64,000 bases of DNA from Catenulispora acidiphila DSM 44928 (GTDB lineage Bacteria; Actinomycetota; Actinomycetes; Streptomycetales; Catenulisporaceae): contig NC_013131.1 in assembly GCF_000024025.1 (NCBI RefSeq), forward strand, positions 1,054,001 through 1,118,000, written 5' to 3'. The notes beneath the pieces were generated by a model. It did not search any database. It had not been told where the DNA came from and saw only the letters and a program-made list of their open reading frames with translations. The stretch's first letter is position 1. Each line of letters begins with the position of its first letter. Below are positions 46,344 through 55,310 of this stretch, in pieces. Position numbers and translations under genes: made by a program.

Positions 46344-46979
46344 ATGACGACGCAGGGTGGGGCCTCGTTCGATCCTGATATGCGCGCCGGCGACGCCGAC
46401 CGCGAACGCCTCGTGGAGGAACTTCGCGAGCAGCACGCGGCCGGGCGGCTGACGCTCGAGGAGTTCGACGAGCGCATGACCAAGGCCTATGCGGCCAAGA
46501 CGTACGGCGAGCTGCGCACGCTCACCCGGGACCTGCCGGTGGACCTCGCGCAGCTGAACATCCAGCAGGCGCAGCAGCGCACCGCGCAGCCCTCGCAGCG
46601 GCCGGTCGAGGTGCGCCGCGACGGGTCCGGCCGGATGCAGATCAACATCGACAACCAGGCCATCCAGGACCGCATCAACCACCACGTGGAGCGGCAGACC
46701 GAGCGCTGGCAGCGCCACCAGGACCGGCACCAGCAGCGCTGGACGCAGCAGCAGGAGCGCTGGCAGCAGGCGGCGGCGCGGCGCGGCGGGCGCGGCGGGC
46801 ACGGGCTGCGCAGCGCGATCGCGTTCAGCTCCTGGCTCTCGCTCTCGGTGCTGCTCACCGGGATCTGGCTGGTCGGCAACCTGGCCGGCGGCCACGACTG
46901 GGGCAACTTCTGGCCGATTTGGCCGATCGGGATCACGGGCGTGCTGATGGTCGCCCGGGGGATCAACCGGCGGAACTGA
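46344..46979 (+). CDS. DUF1707 domain membrane protein
   Basis: 211 aa from the ATG at 46344 (GGGGAG eight bases upstream); an in-frame ATG at 46314 would add ten residues. Residues about 12-62 form a DUF1707 domain (MRAGDADRERLVEELREQHAAGRLTLEEFDERM), a small SHOCT-like domain. The middle is Gln/Arg/Trp-rich (ERWQRHQDRHQQRW repeated pattern), probably helical, and the end has two transmembrane helices. Divergent from the histidine-kinase operon with about 75-100 bp between; probably a target of that system. Function unknown. Confidence 0.8.
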   Translation: MTTQGGASFDPDMRAGDADRERLVEELREQHAAGRLTLEEFDERMTKAYAAKTYGELRTLTRDLPVDLAQLNIQQAQQRTAQPSQRPVEVRRDGSGRMQINIDNQAIQDRINHHVERQTERWQRHQDRHQQRWTQQQERWQQAAARRGGRGGHGLRSAIAFSSWLSLSVLLTGIWLVGNLAGGHDWGNFWPIWPIGITGVLMVARGINRRN

Positions 46980-47066
46980 GCCGGTCCCGCGCCGCTGAGG
47001 CGCGGCCGGGCTGCCGGCCAGCCAGCCAGCCAGGCGGCCTGACCGCCAGACAGCCTGCCCTCACCA

Positions 47067-47096
47067 GGACCGCGACCGGAAAACCGGTCGCGGTCC
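47067..47096. terminator. Hairpin terminator after the DUF1707 gene
   Basis: Perfect 13-bp stem (GGACCGCGACCGG with CCGGTCGCGGTCC) and AAAA loop, without U-run. Upstream GCCAGCCAGCCAGCCAGGC is a short tandem repeat. The 430 bp between the DUF1707 gene and infA otherwise hold only the infA promoter. Confidence 0.7.
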
Positions 47097-47236
47097 CGCG
47101 CTGTACCGTGGTTGTCTGGACGTCGTCCCGCAGGCGGTGACATCGTCCGATGATGTCCCCGTGGCGAACGGGGCGGGAATTTTCGCTCCCCGCCGCCGGT
47201 TTCACGCTACGTGCGAACGGGGTACAACACCTCGGT

Positions 47237-47266
47237 TTCGCGTTCTGCAAGTGTTCGGCGTACACT
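47237..47266 (+). promoter_or_regulatory. Candidate infA promoter
   Basis: TTCGCG (47237-47242) and TACACT (47261-47266) with an 18-bp spacer, about 140 bp before infA. The -10 is identical to that of the rpoB promoter. The leader has no clear structure by eye. Confidence 0.5.
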
Positions 47267-47407
47267 GGCGTGTCGGCTCCGTATGGAGTGGTTCGCGTGC
47301 GCCTCCCGCGGCTGGGTCTATGAGCGCATCCATGCTGGACCACCACTTGCTCCTGTTGCCGGAACCGACGCGGCAGTAGACACCCTTCTAAAGGAGATTG
47401 AAGGAAC

Positions 47408-47629
47408 TTGGCCAAAAAAGAAGGCGCCATCGAGATCGAGGGCACCATCATCGAGTCCCTGCCCAACGCGATGTTCCGCGTTGAGCTGGCGAACGGCCAC
47501 AAGGTCCTCGCGCACATCTCCGGCAAGATGCGGATGCACTACATCCGGATCCTCCCGGACGACCGGGTCGTCGTCGAGCTGAGCCCGTACGACCTGACCC
47601 GTGGGCGCATCGTCTACCGCTACAAGTGA
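47408..47629 (+). CDS. infA: Translation initiation factor IF-1
   Basis: 73 aa OB-fold protein that occupies the 30S A site during initiation. Sequence [67 protein letters not shown] is fully conserved. TTG start, with two purine-rich ribosome-binding elements (AAAGGAG and GAAGGAA) just upstream. A 10-bp hairpin (47636-47663) separates it from rpmJ. Confidence 0.97.
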   Translation: MAKKEGAIEIEGTIIESLPNAMFRVELANGHKVLAHISGKMRMHYIRILPDDRVVVELSPYDLTRGRIVYRYK

Positions 47630-47635
47630 TCTGTA

Positions 47636-47663
47636 GGACTCCTCCCTTATCGCGGAGGGGTCC
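47636..47663 (+). terminator. Attenuator-like hairpin between infA and rpmJ
   Basis: GGACTCCTCC (47636-47645) pairs with GGAGGGGTCC (47654-47663), ten pairs including one G-U, around an eight-base loop. Placed six bases after the infA stop; it may reduce readthrough into rpmJ. Confidence 0.55.
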
Positions 47664-47761
47664 CTGCTGTTCACGTCCTATCGAGGCTCACCACGCTCAT
47701 GGTGGTGGGCTGCCTTTCGGTGTTTCCGCACCGGACGACCGATACCAGTTAAGGAACCATC

Positions 47762-47875
47762 ATGAAGGTCAAGCCCAGCGTCAAGAAGATCTGTGACAAG
47801 TGCAAGGTGATCCGTCGCCACGGCCGCGTCATGGTGATCTGCGAGAACCTGCGCCACAAGCAGCGTCAGGGCTGA
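47762..47875 (+). CDS. rpmJ: 50S ribosomal protein L36
   Basis: 37 aa, [19 protein letters not shown] then [18 protein letters not shown]. The zinc ribbon C11, C14, C27, H32 is complete, so this is the zinc-containing form. ATG follows TTAAGGAACC. A 176-bp gap before rpsM contains a small hairpin (CCTGGT/ACCAGG, 47982-47998) and two copies of GGATGAAAC (47954, 48023). Confidence 0.95.
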   Translation: MKVKPSVKKICDKCKVIRRHGRVMVICENLRHKQRQG

Positions 47876-48051
47876 GCTATACGCCGGGCCTGACGGCCTG
47901 GTCGAAGTAACCCGCAGCGTCCCGACCCCACGAGCTCCCGCCATAGGGCTCGCGGATGAAACCCCCGGCCCGGAGGCCGGAGACCTGGTCAGGCACCAGG
48001 ACCGGCGCTGTACCGACACCTCCGGATGAAACAGAAACAGGAGCCTGCCTG

Positions 48052-48432
48052 ATGGCACGTCTCTCTGGTGTGGACATCCCGCGCGAAAAGCGTCTGGAGA
48101 TCGCCCTCACCTACATCTACGGCATCGGCCGCACCCGCTCGCAGAAGACGTGCGCGGAGACCGGCATCAACCCGAACACGCGCGTGAAGGACCTGACGGA
48201 GGACGACCTCGTCAAGCTCCGCCAGTGGATCGACACGAACTACCGCGTCGAGGGCGACCTGCGCCGTGAGGTCCAGGCGGACATCCGCCGCAAGATCGAG
48301 ATCGGCTGCTACCAGGGCGTCCGGCACCGCAAGGGGCTGCCGGTCCATGGTCAGCGCACCCACACCAACGCGCGTACGCGCAAGGGCCCGCGCAAGGCCA
48401 TCGCCGGCAAGAAGAAGGCCGGCCGGAAGTAG
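48052..48432 (+). CDS. rpsM: 30S ribosomal protein S13
   Basis: 126 aa from ATG at 48052 behind CAGGAGCC. Head protein forming inter-subunit bridges and contacting P-site tRNA. Conserved [23 protein letters not shown], and the basic tail [25 protein letters not shown]. First of the alpha-operon genes rpsM, rpsK, rpsD, rpoA, rplQ. Confidence 0.97.
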   Translation: MARLSGVDIPREKRLEIALTYIYGIGRTRSQKTCAETGINPNTRVKDLTEDDLVKLRQWIDTNYRVEGDLRREVQADIRRKIEIGCYQGVRHRKGLPVHGQRTHTNARTRKGPRKAIAGKKKAGRK

Positions 48433-48506
48433 TCCAGCCACGGACCGGAACCTAACTGGTTGTCAGTGGCCCGGACCGATCACCTCATTCAGGAGAACCC
48501 AGCACA

Positions 48507-48917
48507 ATGCCTCCCCAGAGCCGTAAGGCCGGCGCCAAGGCTCCCAAGCTGCGCCGCAAGGAAAAGAAGAACGTCGCCCACGGGCACGCTCACATCAAGA
48601 GCACGTTCAACAACACCATCGTCTCGATCACCGACCCGCAGGGCAACGTGATCGCGTGGGCGAGCTCGGGTCAGGTGGGCTTCAAGGGCTCGCGCAAGTC
48701 GACCCCGTTCGCCGCTCAGATGACCGCCGAGGCCGCCGCCCGCCGGGCCATGGAGCACGGCATGAAGAAGGTCGACGTCTTCGTCAAGGGTCCCGGCTCC
48801 GGCCGCGAGACCGCCATCCGGTCGCTGCAGCAGACCGGCCTGGAGGTCGGATCCATCAACGACGTCACCCCTTCGCCGCACAACGGCTGCCGTCCGCCGA
48901 AGCGCCGGCGCGTCTGA
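48507..48917 (+). CDS. rpsK: 30S ribosomal protein S11
   Basis: 136 aa, platform protein near the mRNA exit. Conserved [43 protein letters not shown] (about 27-69) and the end [22 protein letters not shown] follows TCAGGAGAA. Followed by rpsD after 20 bp. Confidence 0.97.
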   Translation: MPPQSRKAGAKAPKLRRKEKKNVAHGHAHIKSTFNNTIVSITDPQGNVIAWASSGQVGFKGSRKSTPFAAQMTAEAAARRAMEHGMKKVDVFVKGPGSGRETAIRSLQQTGLEVGSINDVTPSPHNGCRPPKRRRV

Positions 48918-48937
48918 GCTAGGAGAGAAGAACAAAC

Positions 48938-49564
48938 ATGGCCCGTTACACCGGCCCCGACTGCAAGCGCTGCCGCCGCGAGAAGACGAAGCTCTTCCTC
49001 AAGGGCAGCAAGTGCGATGGCCCCAAGTGCCCGATCGAGATCCGTCCCTACCCCCCGGGTGAGCACGGCCGCGGTCGCACCAAGGAGAACGAGTACCTGC
49101 TCCAGCTTCGCGAGAAGCAGAAGACCGCCCGCATCTACGGCGTTCTGGAGAAGCAGTTCCGCGGTTACTACGAGGAGGCCAACCGCAAGGGCGGCAAGAC
49201 GGGTGAGAACCTGCTCCGCATCCTCGAGTCCCGCCTGGACAACGTGGTCTACCGCGCCGGCTTCGCCAAGTCCCGCGACCACGCGCGCCAGCTGGTGCGC
49301 CACGGCCACATCCTGATCAACGGCCACAAGGCGAACATCCCCTCGATGCGGGTCACCCCGAGCGACATCGTCGAGGTGCGCAAGGAGAGCCTGGAGCTCA
49401 CCCCGTTCGTGGTCGCCCGCGCCGAGGCCGGCGAGCGTGCCGTGCCGGCGTGGATCGAGGTCATCCCGTCGAAGATGCGGATCCTCGTGCACTCCCTCCC
49501 GGAGCGTGCTGTCATTGACACGCAGGTCCAGGAGCAGCTGATCGTCGAGCTCTACTCCAAGTAA
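48938..49564 (+). CDS. rpsD: 30S ribosomal protein S4, zinc-containing form
   Basis: 208 aa. Primary 16S binder and, in some bacteria, repressor of this operon. The N-terminal zinc site is present (C9, C12, C26, C31 in DCKRCRREKT and SKCDGPKCPIE). S4 RNA-binding domain near 95-160 (ESRLDNVVYRAGFAKSRDHARQLVRHGHILINGHK). ATG follows TAGGAGAGAA. Two hairpins follow before rpoA. Confidence 0.97.
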   Translation: MARYTGPDCKRCRREKTKLFLKGSKCDGPKCPIEIRPYPPGEHGRGRTKENEYLLQLREKQKTARIYGVLEKQFRGYYEEANRKGGKTGENLLRILESRLDNVVYRAGFAKSRDHARQLVRHGHILINGHKANIPSMRVTPSDIVEVRKESLELTPFVVARAEAGERAVPAWIEVIPSKMRILVHSLPERAVIDTQVQEQLIVELYSK

Positions 49565-49583
49565 GCGGAGCAGTAGTTCGAAA

Positions 49584-49654
49584 CCTATAGGGAGTCCCCG
49601 CGCGGGACTCCCTATAGGAGCACCATCCCCGTGGTCGGTATATAGCGGCCGACC
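49584..49654 (+). promoter_or_regulatory. Double hairpin in the rpsD-rpoA gap
   Basis: The first is a perfect 15-bp stem, CCTATAGGGAGTCCC with GGGACTCCCTATAGG, and loop CGCGC (49584-49618). The second is GGTCGG (49633-49638) with CCGACC (49649-49654) and a ten-base TATATAGCGG loop. rpoA starts 22 bp later and there is no U-run. This might be an attenuator, an RNA-processing site or a protein-binding site. Confidence 0.6.
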
Positions 49655-49675
49655 CAGGCAACGGAGGTTACAAGC

Positions 49676-50701
49676 GTGCTTATCGCACAGCGCCCCACCC
49701 TGACCGAGGAAATCATCGATGAGTACCGCTCGCGGTTCCTCATCGAGCCGCTGGAGCCGGGCTTCGGCTACACCCTCGGCAACTCGCTGCGCCGGACGCT
49801 CCTGTCGTCCATCCCCGGCGCGGCTGTGACGTCCATCCGGATCGACGGCGTGCTCCACGAGTTCACGACGATCCCGGGTGTGAAGGAAGACGTCACCGAC
49901 CTCATCCTGAACATCAAGCAGCTGGTCGTCTCCTCGGAGATCGACGAGCCGGTGACCATGTACCTGCGCAAGCAGGGCCCGGGCACCGTCACCGCCGCCG
50001 ACATCGCCCCGCCGGCCGGCGTCGAGGTCCACAACCCCGAGCTGATCATCGCCACGCTCAACGGCAAGGGCAAGCTCGAGATGGAGCTCACCGTCGAGCG
50101 CGGCCGCGGCTACGTCAGCGCGGTGCAGAACAAGCAGGCGGGCCAGGAGATCGGGCGCATCCCGATCGACTCGATCTACTCCCCGGTGCTGAAGGTCAAG
50201 TACGACGTCGAGGCCACCCGCGTCGAGCAGCGGACCGACTTCGACCGCCTGGTGCTGGACGTGGAGACCAAGCAGTCGATGCGCCCGCGCGACGCCGTCG
50301 CCTCGGCCGGCAAGACCCTGGTCGAGCTGTTCGGTCTGGCCCGCGAGCTGAACATCGAGGCCGAGGGCATCGACATGGGCCCGTCCCCGACGGACGCCGC
50401 CCTGGCCGCCGACCTGGCGCTGCCGATCGAGGACCTGGAGCTGACCGTCCGCTCCTACAACTGCCTCAAGCGCGAGGGCATCCACACGGTCGGCGAGCTC
50501 GTCGCCCGCAGCGAGGCCGACCTGCTGGACATCCGCAACTTCGGCGCGAAGTCCATCGACGAGGTCAAGGTCAAGCTGATGAGCATGGGCCTGGCGCTGA
50601 AGGACTCCCCGCCCGGATTCGACCCCTCGCTCGTGGTGGACAACCAGTACGACGAGGAAGAGGACCTGGACTCCGGTTACGCGGAGACCGAGGAGCTGTA
50701 A
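49676..50701 (+). CDS. rpoA: DNA-directed RNA polymerase subunit alpha
   Basis: 341 aa. N-terminal domain (about 1-235) for dimerisation and assembly of beta and beta-prime, with [35 protein letters not shown] near 24-58; linker; C-terminal domain (about 255-315) with [34 protein letters not shown] that contacts UP elements and activators. Acidic tail ([15 protein letters not shown]). GTG start behind ACGGAGGT. rplQ follows after a hairpin. Confidence 0.98.
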   Translation: MLIAQRPTLTEEIIDEYRSRFLIEPLEPGFGYTLGNSLRRTLLSSIPGAAVTSIRIDGVLHEFTTIPGVKEDVTDLILNIKQLVVSSEIDEPVTMYLRKQGPGTVTAADIAPPAGVEVHNPELIIATLNGKGKLEMELTVERGRGYVSAVQNKQAGQEIGRIPIDSIYSPVLKVKYDVEATRVEQRTDFDRLVLDVETKQSMRPRDAVASAGKTLVELFGLARELNIEAEGIDMGPSPTDAALAADLALPIEDLELTVRSYNCLKREGIHTVGELVARSEADLLDIRNFGAKSIDEVKVKLMSMGLALKDSPPGFDPSLVVDNQYDEEEDLDSGYAETEEL

Positions 50702-50711
50702 AGCTCGACAG

Positions 50712-50742
50712 CCGCCGCCCTTCACCGGGCGGCGGCGGTTTC
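50712..50742 (+). terminator. Hairpin between rpoA and rplQ
   Basis: Perfect 10-bp stem GCCGCCGCCC with GGGCGGCGGC around TTCACC, then GGTTT. It should lower expression of rplQ relative to rpoA, or function with an rplQ promoter that I could not identify. Confidence 0.65.
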
Positions 50743-50820
50743 CGGCGCCGGGCACCCCGCCCGCACCGGTTCAAGTTCCCGGGTACCTGACACGGCCCGA
50801 GACACCAAGGAGAAGAAGCA

Positions 50821-51351
50821 ATGCCCCAGCCGAAGAAGGGCGCCCGCCTCGGCGGCTCCCCGGCCCACCAGAAGCTGATCCTGGCGAACCTCGCCAAGTC
50901 GCTGTTCGAGCACGACAAGATCACCACCACCGAGGCCAAGGCGCGCCTGCTGCGCCCCTACGCCGAGCGGCTGATCACCAAGGCCAAGAAGGGCGACCTG
51001 CACAACCGTCGCCAGGTGCTGGCCGTGCTCCGCGACAAGGACATCGTCTTCCGCCTGTTCGACGAGATCGCGCCGAACTACGAGAACCGCCCCGGCGGCT
51101 ACACCCGCATCATCAAGGCCGGCAACCGCAAGGGCGACAACGCCCCCATGGCCGTGATCGAGCTGGTCGAGGCGCTGACCGTGCAGCAGACCGCGGTCCG
51201 CGAGGCCGAGGCCGCCACCAAGCGCGCCAGCAAGAAGACCGCCGCCCCGGCTCCGGCCAAGGCCGAGGTCGAGGCCGAGCCCGAGGCTGTCGAGGAGGCT
51301 CCGGCTGCCGAGGCCGAGACCACCGAGGCTGAGGCCGCCGAGAAGGAGTAA
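50821..51351 (+). CDS. rplQ: 50S ribosomal protein L17 with long acidic tail
   Basis: 176 aa. The first 122 residues are a standard L17 ([53 protein letters not shown] at the start). Residues about 125-176 are an Ala/Glu/Pro-rich acidic tail, long but of a kind seen in actinomycetes. L17 lies near the tunnel exit. ATG behind CAAGGAGAAG. Terminator immediately after. Confidence 0.96.
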   Translation: MPQPKKGARLGGSPAHQKLILANLAKSLFEHDKITTTEAKARLLRPYAERLITKAKKGDLHNRRQVLAVLRDKDIVFRLFDEIAPNYENRPGGYTRIIKAGNRKGDNAPMAVIELVEALTVQQTAVREAEAATKRASKKTAAPAPAKAEVEAEPEAVEEAPAAEAETTEAEAAEKE

Positions 51352-51371
51352 GTCCTTCTCCGGCTTTGTGA

Positions 51372-51404
51372 AGCCCGCCGCCTCCTCGGAGGCGGCGGGC
51401 TTTC
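51372..51404 (+). terminator. Hairpin terminator after rplQ
   Basis: Perfect 14-bp stem AGCCCGCCGCCTCC with GGAGGCGGCGGGCT around a TC loop, followed by TT. Ends the alpha operon. Confidence 0.85.
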
Positions 51405-51468
51405 GCTTGCCGTCGGCCGCCGACCCGGGCGGCGCCGAGGCGACAACCCCCTGCGCCACAATGGACTG

Positions 51469-52323
51469 ATGAGCACCGAGCCCGCCCCCGGCCACGTCCG
51501 CGTCCGTCTCGACCTGGCCTATGACGGCACGCACTTCTCCGGCTGGGCGATTCAGCCGAAGCGGCGGACCGTTTGCGGGGAGCTGACCTCGGCGTTGTCC
51601 ACGGTGCTGCGGCAGGACGTGACGCTGGTCGTGGCCGGGCGCACCGACGCCGGGGTCCACGCCAGCGGCCAGGTCGCGCACCTCGATGTACCGCTCGAGC
51701 TGTGGGCCGAGCACGAGGAGCGGCTGCTGCGAAGGCTGGCTGCCGTTCTGCCAGGCGATGTACGGGTCTGGTCCGCCGTACCCGCACCGGTGGGCTTCGA
51801 CGCCCGCTTCGCCGCGATGGGGCGCCGCTACGCCTACCGCGTCACCGACGCCGCCTACGGCCCGCACCCGCTGCGCCGCAACGACGTCACCTGGCACCCG
51901 CGAACGCTGGATCCGGCGCTGATGAACGAGGCGGCGGCCGCCCTGCTCGGCGAGCACGACTTCGCCTCCTTCTGCAAGAAACGCGAGGGCGCGACCACCA
52001 TCCGCTGCCTCACGCGCCTGGAGTGGACCCGCGAGGCGCCGACGTCACTGACGCCGGTCGGCTTGCTCGTGGCCGACGTCCGCGCCGACGCCTTCTGCCA
52101 CTCCATGGTCCGCTCGCTGGTCGGCGCACTGCTGGCGGTGGGGGAGGGGCGCCGTCCGGTCGGCGATCCGGGACGCATCCTCGCCGAGGAGGTCCGCTCG
52201 CCGGAGGTGAAGGTGGCGCCGCCGCAAGGGCTGACGCTGGAGGAGGTCGTCTATCCCGCCGACGCCGAACTGGCCGGCCAGCAGCTGAAGACGCGGCGGA
52301 TCAGGGTGCTGGGAGCGGACTAG
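51469..52323 (+). CDS. truA: tRNA pseudouridine synthase A
   Basis: 284 aa. Modifies U38-U40 in the tRNA anticodon arm. Catalytic Asp is D60 in [20 protein letters not shown]; other motifs are [16 protein letters not shown] (about 107-122), [10 protein letters not shown] (about 161-170) and the C-terminal [27 protein letters not shown] start. Separated from rplQ by a terminator, so it probably has its own promoter in the 65-bp gap. Confidence 0.95.
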   Translation: MSTEPAPGHVRVRLDLAYDGTHFSGWAIQPKRRTVCGELTSALSTVLRQDVTLVVAGRTDAGVHASGQVAHLDVPLELWAEHEERLLRRLAAVLPGDVRVWSAVPAPVGFDARFAAMGRRYAYRVTDAAYGPHPLRRNDVTWHPRTLDPALMNEAAAALLGEHDFASFCKKREGATTIRCLTRLEWTREAPTSLTPVGLLVADVRADAFCHSMVRSLVGALLAVGEGRRPVGDPGRILAEEVRSPEVKVAPPQGLTLEEVVYPADAELAGQQLKTRRIRVLGAD

Positions 52324-52346
52324 GCGAGGGCTAGGCGATCGAGGAG

Positions 52347-52889
52347 TCAGCCGGCAGCCGACGCCGGCCGGGCATTGCGCAGCCGGATCCCGCTGAACCC
52401 CAGCGTCGTGGTGATCACCTGATCCCAGAACGGCAGCAGTGTGGGCAGCACCCTGAGCTGAATGTCTGCCTCCTCATAGAGCTCGAACAAGTCGCCCACG
52501 CGCTCCGCCGGACCGAGCGGGACGACCTCCGTCTCGGCGACGTGCGCGTGCGCTGTGTCGCCGATGGAGCGGAAGTCGCGTGCGTCGAAGCGATACGCGT
52601 ACAGCTCCGTCGTCCGCATCTGTTCCAGCCAGCCGTACTCCACTGCGTGCACCCGCAGTCCGCCGCCCGGACCGATGATGCGCTCCCGGTCCTCCTCCGT
52701 GGTCTCCGGAGTGACCCACGCCAGCGCCCGCGGACACTGGCGCGGAAACCAATAGTCAGGAGCGCGCTCGTAGTCGACAGCCCATACGTACGCCTCCGGC
52801 TGCTGCGCGGTGGCGGCTACGTGGGGTGCGAAGCGCGTGATCGTCGGGTTTTCCGAGAAGTGCAGGACTTGCCCAGGCTCCGGCCGCAT
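52347..52889 (-). CDS. Conserved hypothetical protein (resembles DUF6886)
   Basis: 180 aa, soluble, with no signal or membrane segment. The start (MRPEPGQVLHFSENPTITRFAPHVAAT), and FPRQCPRALAWVTPETTEEDRERI near 49-72 resemble a family of uncharacterised proteins that I recall as DUF6886; this identification is from memory. Encoded nine bases after the FMN reductase gene on the same strand, so probably the second gene of its operon. Convergent with truA. No function can be assigned. Confidence 0.65.
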   Translation of the reverse strand: MRPEPGQVLHFSENPTITRFAPHVAATAQQPEAYVWAVDYERAPDYWFPRQCPRALAWVTPETTEEDRERIIGPGGGLRVHAVEYGWLEQMRTTELYAYRFDARDFRSIGDTAHAHVAETEVVPLGPAERVGDLFELYEEADIQLRVLPTLLPFWDQVITTTLGFSGIRLRNARPASAAG

Positions 52890-52898
52890 CAGTCCGTT

Positions 52899-53396
52899 CT
52901 ACCGCAAAGCCTCCAGGACCGCGCCAATATTCTTCCGCGCATCAGGATCCGCTAGAGCGATCCGCACACAGGCGTCTTCCACTATCGCGGCACCGGTGTA
53001 CTCCAGAACCGTGCGCAGGGTAGCGATGGCGCCCTCACCGCGTCCTGGGTTCGCGGCGTTGATCCATCCCGTCGGCTTGTCGCATATCTCGGTCCCGCCT
53101 ACCGTCCAGTCCAGCAAGTTCTTAAAGGAACCGGGCAGTGTTCCCGCGTACTCGGGAGTGCATATGAGAACCGCATCCGCGTCCGCTATAGCGTTCCGTA
53201 GTCCTGCGACCGCCTCGGGAAGCGGATCGGTGTCCAGATCGGGGTTGAAGTGCGGGAGGTCTCCCAGACCCTCATAGAACACCGCGCTGGCTACCGCACC
53301 GTCCGGTTCCCCCACCACCTCCTGAACCAGCCGTAGCATGGCCTCGTTCGAGGACCCCTTGCGCACCGACCCGCAAAGCAGCAACACCTGAACCAT
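52899..53396 (-). CDS. NADPH-dependent FMN reductase family protein
   Basis: 165 aa flavodoxin-like fold. Phosphate-binding loop LLLCGSVRKGSSNEAML (5-21), then ADADAVLICTPEYAGTLPGSFKNLLDW (about 71-97), the family pattern of PEY-containing FMN reductases. Reduces flavin, quinones or azo compounds with NADPH; substrate unknown. Minus-strand TATAGC lies eight bases before ATG with no Shine-Dalgarno sequence, so it may be leaderless. Divergent from the ABC-F gene with only 56 bp between. Confidence 0.85.
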   Translation of the reverse strand: MVQVLLLCGSVRKGSSNEAMLRLVQEVVGEPDGAVASAVFYEGLGDLPHFNPDLDTDPLPEAVAGLRNAIADADAVLICTPEYAGTLPGSFKNLLDWTVGGTEICDKPTGWINAANPGRGEGAIATLRTVLEYTGAAIVEDACVRIALADPDARKNIGAVLEALR

Positions 53397-53452
53397 GACC
53401 CGACGCTATAACCACTCGCGCGACTAAGAAGCCCTGAGCGAGACTGCCACCT

Positions 53453-55114
53453 ATGGGCCATATCGACGTCAACAGCCTCCAGTACCACCTCCCGGACGGC
53501 CGCGTCCTGCTCGAGGACGTCTCCTTCCGGATCGGCGACGGCGACAAGGCGGCTCTGGTCGGCGTGAACGGCGCCGGCAAGACCACTCTCCTGCGCCTCA
53601 TCGCCGGCGACATCGAGGCGACCGGAGGCGCCGTGGTGCGCTCCGGCGGACTCGGTGTGATGCGGCAGTTCGTCGATCGCAAGGTGGAGGACGGCGAACA
53701 GCCCCCCACGGTGCGCACCCTCTTGCTGTCCGTCGCACCGCCCGCACTTCAGAGGGCCGCTGCGGAGCTGGAGGCCTCCGAGTTGGCGATGATGGAGGAC
53801 GACTCCGAGCCCACCCAGATGCGGTACGCACAGGCGCTCTCCGACTGGGGCGACGTCGGTGGCTATGAGGCGGAAACGCTGTGGGACACCTGTTGCACCA
53901 TCGCTATAGGGATTCCCTATATCCAGGCCCAGTTCCGCGCCGCCTCCACACTTTCCGGAGGAGAACAGAAGCGCCTGGTCCTGGAATCTCTTGTGCGCGG
54001 CCCGGACCAGGTGCTCCTGCTGGACGAGCCGGACAACTTCCTGGACGTCCCTGGTAAGCGCTGGCTGGAGCAGGTCATCAACGAGACCCCCAAGACGGTT
54101 CTCTTCGTCACCCACGACCGCGAGCTTCTGGCGGGGACGGCCAAGAAGATCGTCACCGTGGAGGTCGGCTCCAGCGGCGGCATCGGCGGCTCCGTGTGGA
54201 TCCACGGCGGCGGCTTCGCCAACTATCACGAGGTCCGCAAGGCCCGGTTCGACCGCTTCGAGGAGCTGTTGCGCCGCTGGGAGGAGGAACACCGCCGCCT
54301 CAAGGACCTCGTCAACGAACTCCGCCAACAGGCGAAGGTCAGCGAAGTCATGGCGGCCAAGTACCGGGTCATGTGCGGTCGCCTGGAGCGCTTCGAGCAG
54401 GCCGGTCCGCCTCCGGCGCCGCCGCGTGAGCAACAGGTGAAGATGCGCCTCAAGGGCGGCCGTACCGGTGTCCGCGCTTTCGAGTGCGTGGATCTGGAGC
54501 TGTCCGGACTCATGAAGCCGTTCGCTACAGAAGTCTTCTATGGGGAGCGCGTAGCGGTTCTTGGAGGGAACGGCTCAGGGAAGTCCCACTTCCTGCGTCT
54601 GCTCGCCGGCGAGGAGATCGCCCACACCGGAACCTTCAAGCTCGGTGCGCGCGTCGTGCCCGGCCACTTCCGTCAGACGCACCGCCAGCCTGCGCTGGAG
54701 AAGAAGACTCTCCTGGAGATCCTCTGGGAGGAGTTCTCCTTCCAGCGCGACAACGCCTCCCCGACTCTCGCGCGCTATGCGTTGAACGAACAGGCGGAAC
54801 AACGCTTCGGCAACCTCTCCGGAGGCCAGCAGGCGCGCTTCCAGATCCTGCGCCTGGAGCTGACCGGCTCCACGATGCTGCTGCTGGACGAGCCCACGGA
54901 CAACCTGGACCTGATGTCGGCGGACGCGCTGGAGGCCGGTCTGGAGGCCTACCAGGGCACCGTGATCGCAGTCACGCATGACCGCTGGTTCGCCCGCGGC
55001 TTCGACCGCTACCTGGTTTTCGGCTCCGACGGCCGGGTTTACGAGGCGCCGGAACCGGTCTGGGACGAGCGCCGTCCGGACCGCAGGCCGGTCAAGTCCG
55101 GCGCGAAGTCATAA
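53453..55114 (+). CDS. ABC-F family ATPase
   Basis: 553 aa, two ATP-binding domains and no membrane segment, so it is an ABC-F protein acting on ribosomes rather than a transporter. First domain: Walker A GVNGAGKTT (37-45), signature LSGGEQKR, Walker B LLLDEPDNFLD. Linker is helical and charged (RRWEEEHRRLKDLVNELRQQ). Second domain: GGNGSGKSH near 370-378, LSGGQQAR, LLLDEPTDNLD, THDRWF. Relatives protect ribosomes from antibiotics or tune translation; which applies here is unknown. No clear ribosome-binding site; possibly leaderless. Codons 151-157 contain a perfect 17-bp palindrome. Confidence 0.9.
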   Translation: MGHIDVNSLQYHLPDGRVLLEDVSFRIGDGDKAALVGVNGAGKTTLLRLIAGDIEATGGAVVRSGGLGVMRQFVDRKVEDGEQPPTVRTLLLSVAPPALQRAAAELEASELAMMEDDSEPTQMRYAQALSDWGDVGGYEAETLWDTCCTIAIGIPYIQAQFRAASTLSGGEQKRLVLESLVRGPDQVLLLDEPDNFLDVPGKRWLEQVINETPKTVLFVTHDRELLAGTAKKIVTVEVGSSGGIGGSVWIHGGGFANYHEVRKARFDRFEELLRRWEEEHRRLKDLVNELRQQAKVSEVMAAKYRVMCGRLERFEQAGPPPAPPREQQVKMRLKGGRTGVRAFECVDLELSGLMKPFATEVFYGERVAVLGGNGSGKSHFLRLLAGEEIAHTGTFKLGARVVPGHFRQTHRQPALEKKTLLEILWEEFSFQRDNASPTLARYALNEQAEQRFGNLSGGQQARFQILRLELTGSTMLLLDEPTDNLDLMSADALEAGLEAYQGTVIAVTHDRWFARGFDRYLVFGSDGRVYEAPEPVWDERRPDRRPVKSGAKS

Positions 55115-55132
55115 GCACCCTCGGCCATCAGG

Positions 55133-55138
55133 TAAAGT
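55133..55138 (+). promoter_or_regulatory. Possible -10 of the rplM promoter
   Basis: TAAAGT about 175 bp before rplM, just downstream of the ABC-F stop. No good -35 is present 17-18 bp upstream (CATAAG). The remaining leader to rplM carries no obvious hairpin apart from GCACC/GGTGC (55115-55143) around the -10. Confidence 0.3.
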
Positions 55139-55310
55139 GGTGCCTTGGTGCGTCCGATCCGCGCCGATACGAGACCGCGTCCCTGGCGTTGCATCTGGGG
55201 AAACGGGGAGTACGGCGAGGGATACGCGCCTTTAGGCATGCCTTGTACTCACGACGACGGCGTGCTTCTTCATCGCGTAAACGTCTACGACACACGCCAG
55301 GAGCATTTCC

